From assembly GCF_003112555.1 (NCBI RefSeq), contig NZ_BEWB01000003.1, positions 1-64,000 on the forward strand: a stretch of DNA of 64,000 bases, written 5' to 3'. Positions 27,375 to 34,656 of this stretch are shown piece by piece (within the stretch, counting starts at the first letter, position 1; each line of letters starts with the position of its first letter). This stretch comes from Streptomyces coelicoflavus (GTDB lineage: Bacteria; Actinomycetota; Actinomycetes; Streptomycetales; Streptomycetaceae). The position numbers and the translations under genes are program-made. Under the pieces are notes generated by a model. It worked only from the letters and a program-made list of their open reading frames with translations, was not told the origin of the DNA and did not search any database.

Positions 27375-29180
27375 ATGGATCTCGCGACTCTCAAGGCTCT
27401 CAAGCCCACCGAGTACTCCGAAGCGGCCGACGGTTACCGCAGCACCTCCGACATGGCGAGCGCGGCCAAGGACCGCATCGACAACCAGATAGCAGTGGCA
27501 TTGAGGAACCAGCTGAAGGGAAAGGCCGCCACAGCGGCAGGCGAGCAGCTGAGAGAACTGAGCCAGAACTTCCACTACGTCCAAGTGCAGTGCGGCCTCG
27601 TCAGCACCGCCCTTGAGGCGTTCTCGTACGAGACGGAAGCGGCCAAGCGGAAACTCGACACGGCCCTCGAGAACGCCAAGGCGGCGAACCTCACCGTGAA
27701 CTCCGACGGGTCGGTCACCTACCCGCCCGGCGGCAAGAAGGGCGGGGACGGCAAGACCCCCGACGGTGGCACGGTGGGCGGCCTGACGGACGGTACGGCC
27801 TCGGCCATCGGCAGGCAGGCCGCCAACTTCGACCCCAACCCGCACCACCGCCTCGCCCAGGACTGCGCCGACCTGATCGCCACTGCCCTCAAGGAGGCGA
27901 CAGAGGCCGACGAGAAATGGGCACCGAAGCTGCGGGCCCTGAAGGCGGACGACGACCTCACCGTCTCCAGCGGAGACTGGGTCGATGTGAAGGAAGACAC
28001 CGCTGGCGTCCTCAAGGGAGCAGACGACTACCTGGAGTCGTTCAGGGAGCCGCCCAAGCAGGGAACACCCGAGGAGAATGCCGAGTGGTGGCACGGACTT
28101 ACCGAAGAGCAGCGAGCTGCCTATATCTCGGTGCATCCCGACTCGATCGGGTGGATGGACGGGCTCCCTGCCACTGTGCGCGACGAGGCCAATCGGACCG
28201 TGTTGGCCGAGGCCCGTGGCGTTGCGCAGACCAAGATGGACTCCTGGATGGCGAAAGAGCCCGTACCGTCCTACGTCGAACGCGAGATCATCAACGCCCA
28301 GACTGGCGAGCGATGGACGGCAAAGGTTCCCACCGAGGAATGGCGTGAGTGGGAGAAGAAGCGGAAGGAACTGCAGAGCCCTCTCGACGGCATGGACGCG
28401 ATCCAGGACCGCTTCGACGCGACCGGTACGAGAGGCTTGCCTGACGCGTATCTCCTGGGATTCAGCGCCAAGGACGACGGCCGCGCGATCATCGCTAACG
28501 GAGACCCGGACACGGCGGATCACACAGCGGTCTACGTTCCCGGCACGGAGGCTGACTTGAAGAGTATTGGGGGGAACGTCGACCGTATGGTGAACGTCTG
28601 GCACGCCGCTCATAAGGAAGCCGACGGAGGGTCCGTTTCCACGATCACCTGGCTTGGTTACGACGCACCGGACAGCGTCTACCGTGATGCACCATTTGAG
28701 CACTACGCGTACGACGGAGCGCCCGCGCTCCGTGGCTTCATGGATGGCCTCGACGCATCGCGTTCCGTCGATTCACCGTCCCACACCACCGTGATCGCCC
28801 ACTCATACGGAACGACTCTTGTCGGAGCGGCGGCCGAGACTGGGCGTCTCAACGCCGATGAGGTCATCTTGGCGGGGAGCCCCGGCGTCAAGGTGTCCAA
28901 CGCCCGTGACATGGACGTCCCCGAGGGACATGTGTGGAACCAGGAAGCAGACGGAGACGTGGTTCCGGACATCGGCCGCTGGGGTCACGGCGGAGACGGC
29001 TTCGTCATCCCTAGCGACCCGGAGTTCGGCGCAAACCAGATGACCACGGACACCGAAGGACACAGCGACTACTGGGACGCTGATACCGAGAGTCTGCACA
29101 ATCAAGCCCTGGTGGTCGTCGGAGCGGGCGACAACGTGGCTCTGCAGCCACCGCCCGACCCGTGGGCACACGTCAAGTAG
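27375..29180 (+). CDS. DUF1023 alpha/beta hydrolase with N-terminal ESX-like helical domain
   Basis: A 601-residue protein. Residues about 1-115 form a helical WXG-like region (MDLATLKALKPTEYSEAADG, then a long helix). A Gly/Lys-rich linker and a second helical part lead to the DUF1023 hydrolase (about 360-590). The nucleophile elbow AHSYGTT has Ser477; acidic EADGDVVPD and a late His in EGHSDYWD complete a plausible triad. DUF1023 proteins are lipase/esterase-like and in actinobacteria often travel with WXG100 proteins, suggesting export as effectors or wall/lipid enzymes. Codon use is less G+C-rich than core genes, consistent with acquired DNA. Stop TAG overlaps the ribosome-binding site of the lipoprotein gene. 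Confidence 0.85.
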   Translation: MDLATLKALKPTEYSEAADGYRSTSDMASAAKDRIDNQIAVALRNQLKGKAATAAGEQLRELSQNFHYVQVQCGLVSTALEAFSYETEAAKRKLDTALENAKAANLTVNSDGSVTYPPGGKKGGDGKTPDGGTVGGLTDGTASAIGRQAANFDPNPHHRLAQDCADLIATALKEATEADEKWAPKLRALKADDDLTVSSGDWVDVKEDTAGVLKGADDYLESFREPPKQGTPEENAEWWHGLTEEQRAAYISVHPDSIGWMDGLPATVRDEANRTVLAEARGVAQTKMDSWMAKEPVPSYVEREIINAQTGERWTAKVPTEEWREWEKKRKELQSPLDGMDAIQDRFDATGTRGLPDAYLLGFSAKDDGRAIIANGDPDTADHTAVYVPGTEADLKSIGGNVDRMVNVWHAAHKEADGGSVSTITWLGYDAPDSVYRDAPFEHYAYDGAPALRGFMDGLDASRSVDSPSHTTVIAHSYGTTLVGAAAETGRLNADEVILAGSPGVKVSNARDMDVPEGHVWNQEADGDVVPDIGRWGHGGDGFVIPSDPEFGANQMTTDTEGHSDYWDADTESLHNQALVVVGAGDNVALQPPPDPWAHVK

Positions 29181-29188
29181 GAGCTGGT

Positions 29189-29719
29189 GTGAAATCCCGA
29201 GTAAGCGTCCTTGCGCTCGCCGTATCCGTTACCCTCACTGCCCTAACTGGATGCAGCATGACCAAAAACGACTCCCACGACGTCCCAACCGCCGGTACTA
29301 GCACCTCGAGCGATGCGGCCGATGCACTGGAGAGGGTTTCCAGTGGAATCTACGATCTGATCGGCGTGCGAGGGAAGGCCTCTAACGATCAGTCAACGGT
29401 CATGAGCTGCTCGGACGAAAGCAGGGAGACGCATTTCAGGATTCTTCATCCCTGGAATTTTTATCCTGCGACGGCAAGCGACCTCCATGTGGCAATGGAG
29501 CAACTGAAGACAGAACTACCGAAAAACGGCTGGAAAATTGTCGATTATGGACCCGACACCAGCAAGAACAAGAACATCAGAATGACTGCCGACAACGACG
29601 ACAACAAGGCCAGTATCAGAGTGATCGAGATGGCAAAGAATGATCCGCCAAAATTGAGTATGGACGTAGTGTCCGGCTGTTTCCGGATCCCAGACGGCCA
29701 GGAGATCGAACGTTTCTAA
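29189..29719 (+). CDS. lipoprotein of the WXG/DUF1023 operon
   Basis: A 176-residue predicted lipoprotein. The N terminus is a signal peptide (VKSRVSVLALAVSVTLTALT) with lipobox LTGC, Cys about residue 22. The mature part shows no family I recognise; it has one pair of Cys besides the lipid-anchored one. GTG 29189 follows GGAG, part of the preceding gene's stop region, so translation is probably coupled. Its codons are conspicuously A/T-rich for Streptomyces. In type VII effector operons such a gene can encode an immunity or surface partner; that role is a guess. Confidence 0.8.
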   Translation: MKSRVSVLALAVSVTLTALTGCSMTKNDSHDVPTAGTSTSSDAADALERVSSGIYDLIGVRGKASNDQSTVMSCSDESRETHFRILHPWNFYPATASDLHVAMEQLKTELPKNGWKIVDYGPDTSKNKNIRMTADNDDNKASIRVIEMAKNDPPKLSMDVVSGCFRIPDGQEIERF

Positions 29720-30310
29720 GCCACGCCCTCGAACCAGGAGTCGATCACTTCGGTCGTGCAGGTACTCCAGCGCGGCGCGCCAGTCCAGCACCGGTCCCAG
29801 GGACACCACATCGGCGCCGATCCCGAGCCCGCGGGCCCGCCGGGCACCGTCGTCCGTGGTCAGCAGCACCTTCTCCCCGCCCGTGTGCCAGAACCGCGCC
29901 GCCGGATCCAGCTCGCCGCTGCCGCTGACGGTGACCTTGAGCGGGTACTCCGCCTGCCCGGCCGCGACCCGCGCCGCCCGCCGCTCGGCCGAGTTCACCA
30001 GCAGCAGGCGCTCGAACTCTCCGTCCGCCTCCGGCAGGCGCCGCCCCCTCGACTCCGCGACCCTCAGTACGTCCGCGAGGCACTCGGTCAGACGGATCGC
30101 CGTGTACCGGACCTCGGCGTTCGGGGACACCGGGTCGCTCAGGACTCCGTGCGCCGAGCGGAGGACGTCCAGCCCCTCGGCGAGCTGCCGGGCCTCCGTC
30201 TCGTCGGCGAGCCGGGACACCAACCCGGTGCCGTCGCCGGGGGCGAGGAAGCAGGGCTTCCCCTCCGCCGACAGCCAGGGCAGTAGCCGCAGCGCGGTAG
30301 GCGGTGTCAT
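29516..30310 (-). pseudogene. chimera: truncated Streptomyces hypothetical gene fused to reductase fragment
   Basis: The frame starts at ATG 30310 (MTPPTALRLLPWLSAEGKPC) with about 100 residues of a protein family that typically pairs with a GntR regulator in Streptomyces. At about 30005 it passes in frame into residues 60-144 of the reductase-deaminase copy (LLVNSAERRAARVAAGQAEY...), then reads on antisense to the lipoprotein gene until 29516. The join is a breakpoint, so both halves have lost their natural partners. The ATG overlaps the stop of the preceding minus-strand gene (TGATG), so the N-terminal half may still be translated. Confidence 0.7.
29752..30005 (-). repeat. 254-bp direct repeat, copy B (fragment only)
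   Basis: Same orientation as copy A at 25898-26151, which lies inside the intact gene. Copy B has neither the start nor the deaminase part of that gene and ends exactly where the unrelated hypothetical gene begins. It forms the right border of the accessory insert. Confidence 0.9.
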
Positions 30311-30573
30311 CACGCGGCCACCTTCCGCGCGCCGACGACGTGCTGGTCCAGCTCGATACCGAAGTCGGCGGCGAGCACGAGGGCGAGGCGGCGGTGCCGC
30401 TGGCGGTCCCGTTCCTGGTCGTGGGCGGCGAGGTAGGGGCGGACCAGACGGCTCTCGGCGCCGTCCAGGGGGAGGTGACGGCAGTACGGGGAGTGGTGGA
30501 GGGGAAGGCGGGCGGGGGCCGTGGGGCCAGGCGTGCTCCGGGCCCGGTGACGCGGGGCGCCCGCGCGGTGCAG
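30310..30573 (-). CDS. small GntR-associated hypothetical protein, start not found
   Basis: A frame of about 87 residues with the segment SPYCRHLPLDGAESRLVRPY and ending ELDQHVVGARKVAA, which I recognise as a common small Streptomyces protein of unknown function encoded divergently from a GntR regulator. No ATG or GTG precedes the conserved part in frame; the reading begins with CTG right after a TGA at about 30574-30576. It may use a rare start or be inactivated. Its stop overlaps the start of the next gene as TGATG, implying coupling. Confidence 0.5.
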   Translation of the reverse strand: MHRAGAPRHRARSTPGPTAPARLPLHHSPYCRHLPLDGAESRLVRPYLAAHDQERDRQRHRRLALVLAADFGIELDQHVVGARKVAA

Positions 30574-30577
30574 TCAC

Positions 30578-30829
30578 GTGTACGTGTACCTGCAGGTCGT
30601 CCACCGCCTCACTGAACAGATCCGGGCGGGGCGGCTCCCGGTCGGCGCACGCCTCCCGGGCGAGCGTGACCTCGCGGACGAGTACGGCGTGGCCGTCAAC
30701 ACCGTCCGCCGTGCCATCCGAGAACTCCGCGACCAAGGGCTGCTCATCACCGTCCCCGTAAAGGGAACCTTCGTGTGCGCGAAGGAGCCCTCCTCGAACT
30801 CCGGGGACGACGACAAGCCCACCGGCTGA
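30578..30829 (+). CDS. GntR-type winged-helix regulator, DNA-binding domain only
   Basis: An 83-residue protein that is almost only the GntR winged helix: LTEQIRAGRLPVGARLPGER, then DLADEYGVAVNTVRRAIREL and the wing LITVPVKGTFV. No ligand-binding domain follows, as in the short GntR-like proteins of Streptomyces integrative elements and accessory regions. GTG start at 30578. It is divergent from, and almost abutting, the small hypothetical gene pair on the other strand, which is its likely target. Confidence 0.8.
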   Translation: MYVYLQVVHRLTEQIRAGRLPVGARLPGERDLADEYGVAVNTVRRAIRELRDQGLLITVPVKGTFVCAKEPSSNSGDDDKPTG

Positions 30830-30859
30830 CGAACCCGGCGGCGGGGTACCCGGCGCCCC

Positions 30860-31516
30860 ATGAGCACCGAACCCGCCCCGCTGGTCGCCCTGGACCTGAC
30901 CGGCACGTTCGCGTTCGGGCTGAACGGGGCGCTGACGGCGGTGCGGGCCGCGCGGCTCGACGTGGTCGGGGTGGTGGTGCTCGGGATGATCACCGCGTTG
31001 GGCGGCGGGGTCATCCGGGACGTGCTCATCGACTCGCTGCCGTCCGCCACGTTCCTGGACTGGCGCTACTACACGCTCGCCGCGGCCGGCGGGCTGATCG
31101 CCTTCGCCGTCAGCAGGCACCTGCGCCGGCTGGAGCCCGCGATCACCGTGCTCGACGCGGTCGGGCTGTCCACCTTCGCGGTGATCGGCGCGAGCAAGGC
31201 GCTGGACGCCGGGCTGGCCGTCGTACCGGCGATGCTGCTGGGCGTGATCACGGCGGTGGGCGGAGGGACGATCCGCGACACCCTGGTCGGCCAGATCCCG
31301 ACGGTGCTGCGCACCGGCCTGTACGCCATCCCCGCCCTGGTGGGCGCGGCGGTGACGGTCGCGACCACCGAGACGGGGCTGTACGGCCTGCCGGCGACGC
31401 TCGGAGCGGCGGCGGTCTGCTTCCTGATCCGCATGCTCGGACTGCACTTCGGCCTCAACGCCCCGGAACCGCCCGAGACGCGTCCGCCCGGTGGCGGAAC
31501 ACGGCGCCGCAAGTAG
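30860..31516 (+). CDS. TRIC-type (YadS/UPF0126) cation channel family protein
   Basis: A 218-residue membrane protein with about seven hydrophobic helices in an internally duplicated pattern. The two family signatures are visible: ALGGGVIRDVLI (about 51-62) and AVGGGTIRDTLVG (about 132-144), the Gly-Gly-Gly-x-Ile-Arg-Asp motifs of the trimeric intracellular cation channel fold. It presumably mediates potassium or other cation movement across the cytoplasmic membrane. ATG 30860. Only 24 bp precede the amidohydrolase start, so the two may share a transcript. Confidence 0.88.
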   Translation: MSTEPAPLVALDLTGTFAFGLNGALTAVRAARLDVVGVVVLGMITALGGGVIRDVLIDSLPSATFLDWRYYTLAAAGGLIAFAVSRHLRRLEPAITVLDAVGLSTFAVIGASKALDAGLAVVPAMLLGVITAVGGGTIRDTLVGQIPTVLRTGLYAIPALVGAAVTVATTETGLYGLPATLGAAAVCFLIRMLGLHFGLNAPEPPETRPPGGGTRRRK

Positions 31517-31540
31517 CCTCGAAGGAATGGAGCACCCCGG

Positions 31541-32809
31541 ATGAGTGACACCGCCCGGACCGTCCTGGCCGGCCTCGGCTCCGTCCGCTCCGACCTCGAG
31601 GACCTCTACCGGGACCTGCACCGGCATCCCGAACTCGGCCTGCGGGAGCACCGTACGGCGAAGAGGGCGGCGGACGCCTTGCGGCAGAGCGGCTACGACG
31701 TCACCGAGGGCGTCGGCGGCACCGGCGTGGTCGGGGTCCTCGCCAACGGGGACGGCCCGGTCGTCATGGCCCGCGCCGACATGGACGCCCTCCCGGTGCG
31801 CGAGCGGACCGGCCTGCCGTACGCCTCCACCGCGACGGTGACCGACGAGGACGGCCGGGAGCAGCCGGTGATGCACGCCTGCGGCCACGACGTGCACGTG
31901 ACCTGCCTGACCGGATGCGCGCGCCTGCTGGCCGAGCACCGGGACGCCTGGCGCGGCACCTTCGTCGCGCTGTTCCAGCCCTCGGAGGAGAACGGGGACG
32001 GCGCCGACGCCATGATCGAGGACGGTCTGACCGACAGGTCGCCCCGCCCCGACGTCGTCCTCGCCCAGCACGTCCTGCCGTACCCGGCCGGTTACGTCGG
32101 CACCCGGGCGGGCTCCTTCCTGTCCGCCGCCGACAGCCTCCGGGTCACCGTGCACGGCCGGGGCGCGCACGGTTCGGCACCCCAGGCGTCGGTCGACCCG
32201 GTGGTGATCGCCGCATCGGTCGTCGTACGGCTTCAGACCGTCGTCTCCCGCGAGCTGGCCGCCACCACGCCCGCCGTGGTGACCGTGGGCAGCGTCCACG
32301 CCGGCAGCGGCCCCAACGTCATCCCCGACCGGGCCGTCCTGGAGCTCAACGTCCGCACGTACGACGACGCCACCCGCACCCAGGTCCTGGACGCGATCAA
32401 GCGCATCGTCCGCGCCGAGTGCGAGGCGTCCCGCTCCCCCCGGGAACCGGAGTTCGAGCGGCTCTCGTCCTTCCCGCCCACCGTCAACGACGAGGAGCCC
32501 ACCCGGCGCGTCGCGGAGGCGTTCGGCGCGTACTTCGGCGACGACGCGCACACCGTCGAGCTGCAGACCGCCAGCGAGGACATGAGCGAGATCCCGGGGG
32601 CCTTCGGGGTGCCGTTCACGTACTGGGCGATCGGCGGCATCGACCCGGACCGCTACGCCGAGGCCGCCCGCAAAGGGACCGTCGCCCAGGACATCCCGGT
32701 CAACCACAGTGCCGCCTTCGCGCCCGTCGTCCAGCCCACCCTGGACACGGGCGTGAGCGCGCTGACGGTGGCCGCACTGGCCTGGATCGGCGACGACCGC
32801 TCCGCGTAG
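31541..32809 (+). CDS. M20 family amidohydrolase
   Basis: A 422-residue metallo-amidohydrolase of the M20D (AbgB/hippurate hydrolase/IAA-amino acid hydrolase) group. Conserved blocks: DLYRDLHRHPELG, MARADMDALPV with a metal ligand, HACGHDVHVTCLTG, FQPSEENGDGADAMI holding the catalytic Glu, and AQHVLPYPAG. The dimerisation lid (about 180-290) is intact, with GRGAHGSAPQASVDPV. It should hydrolyse N-acyl or N-aminobenzoyl amino acids; substrate unknown. ATG 31541 follows GGAATGGAGCACCCCGG. Confidence 0.9.
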   Translation: MSDTARTVLAGLGSVRSDLEDLYRDLHRHPELGLREHRTAKRAADALRQSGYDVTEGVGGTGVVGVLANGDGPVVMARADMDALPVRERTGLPYASTATVTDEDGREQPVMHACGHDVHVTCLTGCARLLAEHRDAWRGTFVALFQPSEENGDGADAMIEDGLTDRSPRPDVVLAQHVLPYPAGYVGTRAGSFLSAADSLRVTVHGRGAHGSAPQASVDPVVIAASVVVRLQTVVSRELAATTPAVVTVGSVHAGSGPNVIPDRAVLELNVRTYDDATRTQVLDAIKRIVRAECEASRSPREPEFERLSSFPPTVNDEEPTRRVAEAFGAYFGDDAHTVELQTASEDMSEIPGAFGVPFTYWAIGGIDPDRYAEAARKGTVAQDIPVNHSAAFAPVVQPTLDTGVSALTVAALAWIGDDRSA

Positions 32810-32826
32810 CACCCCGCGCGGTCGGC

Positions 32827-32857
32827 TTGACTCTCCAGTGACTGGAGACCGGAGAGT
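32827..32857 (+). promoter_or_regulatory. MerR-type promoter with 19-bp spacer
   Basis: TTGACT (-35) and GAGAGT (-10-like) are separated by 19 bp, the elongated spacing typical of promoters remodelled by MerR proteins. The spacer and -35 edge carry a dyad, TCTCCAGT and ACTGGAGA, overlapping by the central G. It sits 8 bp before the start of the MerR gene, so autoregulation is likely. Confidence 0.7.
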
Positions 32858-32864
32858 GGGCTCC

Positions 32865-33824
32865 ATGAACGGCGCGACGCCCCCGCACTCGATCGGTGAA
32901 CTGTCGGCCCGTACCGGAGTGCCCGTACGGACGATCCGGTTCTACTCGGACACCGGACTGCTGCCGCCCACGGACCGCACCCCTGCCGGATACCGCCGCT
33001 ACGACGACGCGGCCCTCGACCGGCTCCGCCTCATCGGCGTCCTGCGGGAGCTGGACGTCGACCTGGCCACGGTCCGCCGCGTCCTGGACGGCGACCTCTC
33101 CGTCGCCGAGGTCGCCGCCGCGCACGCCGACGCCACCGCCCTCCAGATCCGCGCCCTGCGGCTGCGCCACAGCATGCTGCGGCTCGTCGCCCGGCGCGGC
33201 CCCAGTCCCGAGGAGACCGTTCTCATGCACCGGCTGACCCGCCTCACCGCCGACGAACGACGGCGCATGGTCGCCGACTTCATCGCCGGCCTCGGCGCCG
33301 GCACGCCACAGGCCCGCAGCGCTGCCGCCGTCCTGCGCACGGCCCTGCCCGACCTCCCCGACGAACCGTCCGACGCCCAACTCGCCGCGTGGGTGGAGCT
33401 GGCCGAACTCATCGCCGACGACGACTTCCGCACGCGCATGGCGGACGCGGCGTTCCCGCCCGCCGACGAGGACGCGCTGCCGGGCGTGGCCTCCGAGCAG
33501 GCGGCCGAGCTCGTCCCGTTCGTCAGGGGGGCCGTCGCCGACGCGAGGGCGGCGGGCATCGCGCCGGACGGTTCCGGTGCCGATCCGGTGGTCGAGGCCG
33601 TCGCGGAGCGCTTCGCCGCCGTACTCGGCCGTCCCGACGGGCCCGAGTTGCGGGAGTGGATGGCGTCGCGGTTCGAAGCGGGGCACGATCCGCTCGTCGA
33701 GCGGTACTGGCGTCTGGTGTGGACCGTCAACGACTGGCAGGTGATCCCCGGGCATCTGCCCTTCCAGCCCTGGATGGCCCGGGCACTTCGCCGGTCCGGC
33801 CGGGTCAGTCCCAGTCGCCGTTGA
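32865..33824 (+). CDS. MerR family regulator with long effector domain
   Basis: A 319-residue regulator. Residues about 8-75 are a MerR winged helix: IGELSARTGVPVRTIRFYSD, then TGLLPPTDRTPAGYRRYDDA. A coiled dimerisation helix follows, and residues about 115-310 form a large helical C-terminal domain (TADERRRMVADFIAGLGAG) that is longer than in metal-sensing MerRs and resembles multidrug-binding or TipA-like types in size. ATG 32865 with GGAGAG upstream. The stretched promoter directly before it suggests self-activation. No exporter lies beside it, so the ligand is unknown. It overlaps the next, convergent gene by 20 bp. Confidence 0.85.
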   Translation: MNGATPPHSIGELSARTGVPVRTIRFYSDTGLLPPTDRTPAGYRRYDDAALDRLRLIGVLRELDVDLATVRRVLDGDLSVAEVAAAHADATALQIRALRLRHSMLRLVARRGPSPEETVLMHRLTRLTADERRRMVADFIAGLGAGTPQARSAAAVLRTALPDLPDEPSDAQLAAWVELAELIADDDFRTRMADAAFPPADEDALPGVASEQAAELVPFVRGAVADARAAGIAPDGSGADPVVEAVAERFAAVLGRPDGPELREWMASRFEAGHDPLVERYWRLVWTVNDWQVIPGHLPFQPWMARALRRSGRVSPSRR

Positions 33825-34197
33825 CCCAGGCGAGCAGGCGGGCACGCTTCGTGTAGGAGCAGAAGCCGTGGTCCGGGCCGGACGTGGCGTACGTGCCGTC
33901 CCCGTACCGCAGCTCGTAGCCGTGGTCGCCGGGACCGTACTCGCCGTCGCGGCGGCCGTCCATGTCGTCGGCCCAGTCGAGGAGACCGAAGTCCGGGAAC
34001 CCGAGACCGAGGTTGTCCAGGTAGCGGCCGGGGTCGGCCGGTTCCACCGGTACGGCGCGGCCGTCGCCCCCGGCCGCGTGCCGGTCCTCGTGGCAGCCGT
34101 CGGAGCGCACGGGCTGGCCCAGCCACCACCCGGCCAGGAACACGGCGTACAGCGTGGTGACGACCCCGAGGCGGCGCAGGGTGATCCAGGCGGGCAT
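33805..34197 (-). CDS. small membrane-anchored hypothetical protein (paralog 1)
   Basis: A 130-residue protein with one N-terminal membrane helix (VVTTLYAVFLAGWWLGQPV, about 12-30) and an outward part with a Cys pair (DGCHED, then FCSYTK) that could form a disulfide. No family recognised. The motif AGWWLGQPV is repeated in the neighbouring protein (AGWYLGQPV), so the two are tandem paralogs. Stop-to-start gap to the paralog is 6 bp, so they are one operon. Confidence 0.7.
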   Translation of the reverse strand: MPAWITLRRLGVVTTLYAVFLAGWWLGQPVRSDGCHEDRHAAGGDGRAVPVEPADPGRYLDNLGLGFPDFGLLDWADDMDGRRDGEYGPGDHGYELRYGDGTYATSGPDHGFCSYTKRARLLAWVNGDWD

Positions 34198-34203
34198 CCT
34201 GTG

Positions 34204-34581
34204 CTACCCCCGGACGCCGTCGAACCAGGCCGCGAGCCTGGGGAGTTCGCCCGTGTCGTTGCCGCAGGGGACGGCGTAGACAGTGGCCGTGAGGATGTGG
34301 ACGGTGTCGGTGGCCTCGACCGGGTCGTGCCGAGCGATCGCCGACGGTTCCCCGGCCGGACCGGCCACGGGGGTGGGCGTGGAGACCGGTACGTGCCCGT
34401 ACTTTTCGGTGGCCCGGTCGAGAGCGGCCCGGTCGGGGCGGCACTCGGGGGTCACCGGCTGCCCCAGGTACCAGCCCGCGACGAACACGCCGTAGACCAC
34501 GGCGGCGGCGCCGAGGCGGTGCGGGGTGACCCGGCGGGGACGCAGGTCAACTCGGCCCGGGCCGCGGGGTGTTGCGCTCAT
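34204..34581 (-). CDS. small membrane-anchored hypothetical protein (paralog 2)
   Basis: A 125-residue protein with an N-terminal helix AAAVVYGVFVAGWYLGQPV (about 25-43) and a soluble part containing PECRPDR and VPCGND, again one Cys pair. The C-terminal LPRLAAWFDGVRG resembles RARLLAWVNGDWD of the downstream paralog. Start ATG 34581. Function unknown. Probably anchored with its C-terminal part outside the membrane. Confidence 0.7.
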   Translation of the reverse strand: MSATPRGPGRVDLRPRRVTPHRLGAAAVVYGVFVAGWYLGQPVTPECRPDRAALDRATEKYGHVPVSTPTPVAGPAGEPSAIARHDPVEATDTVHILTATVYAVPCGNDTGELPRLAAWFDGVRG

Positions 34582-34656
34582 GGCGACAGACCCTACCCGG
34601 CGCCGTCACAGCGGGGCCGCCTGCGCGTGCGACCCCTTCGCCCGGCGTCCTTTCGG

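Noticed and set aside
26152..29751. Insertion sequence or transposon
   Set aside because: No transposase, resolvase or terminal inverted repeats; the flanks are a gene fragment repeat, not short target duplications.
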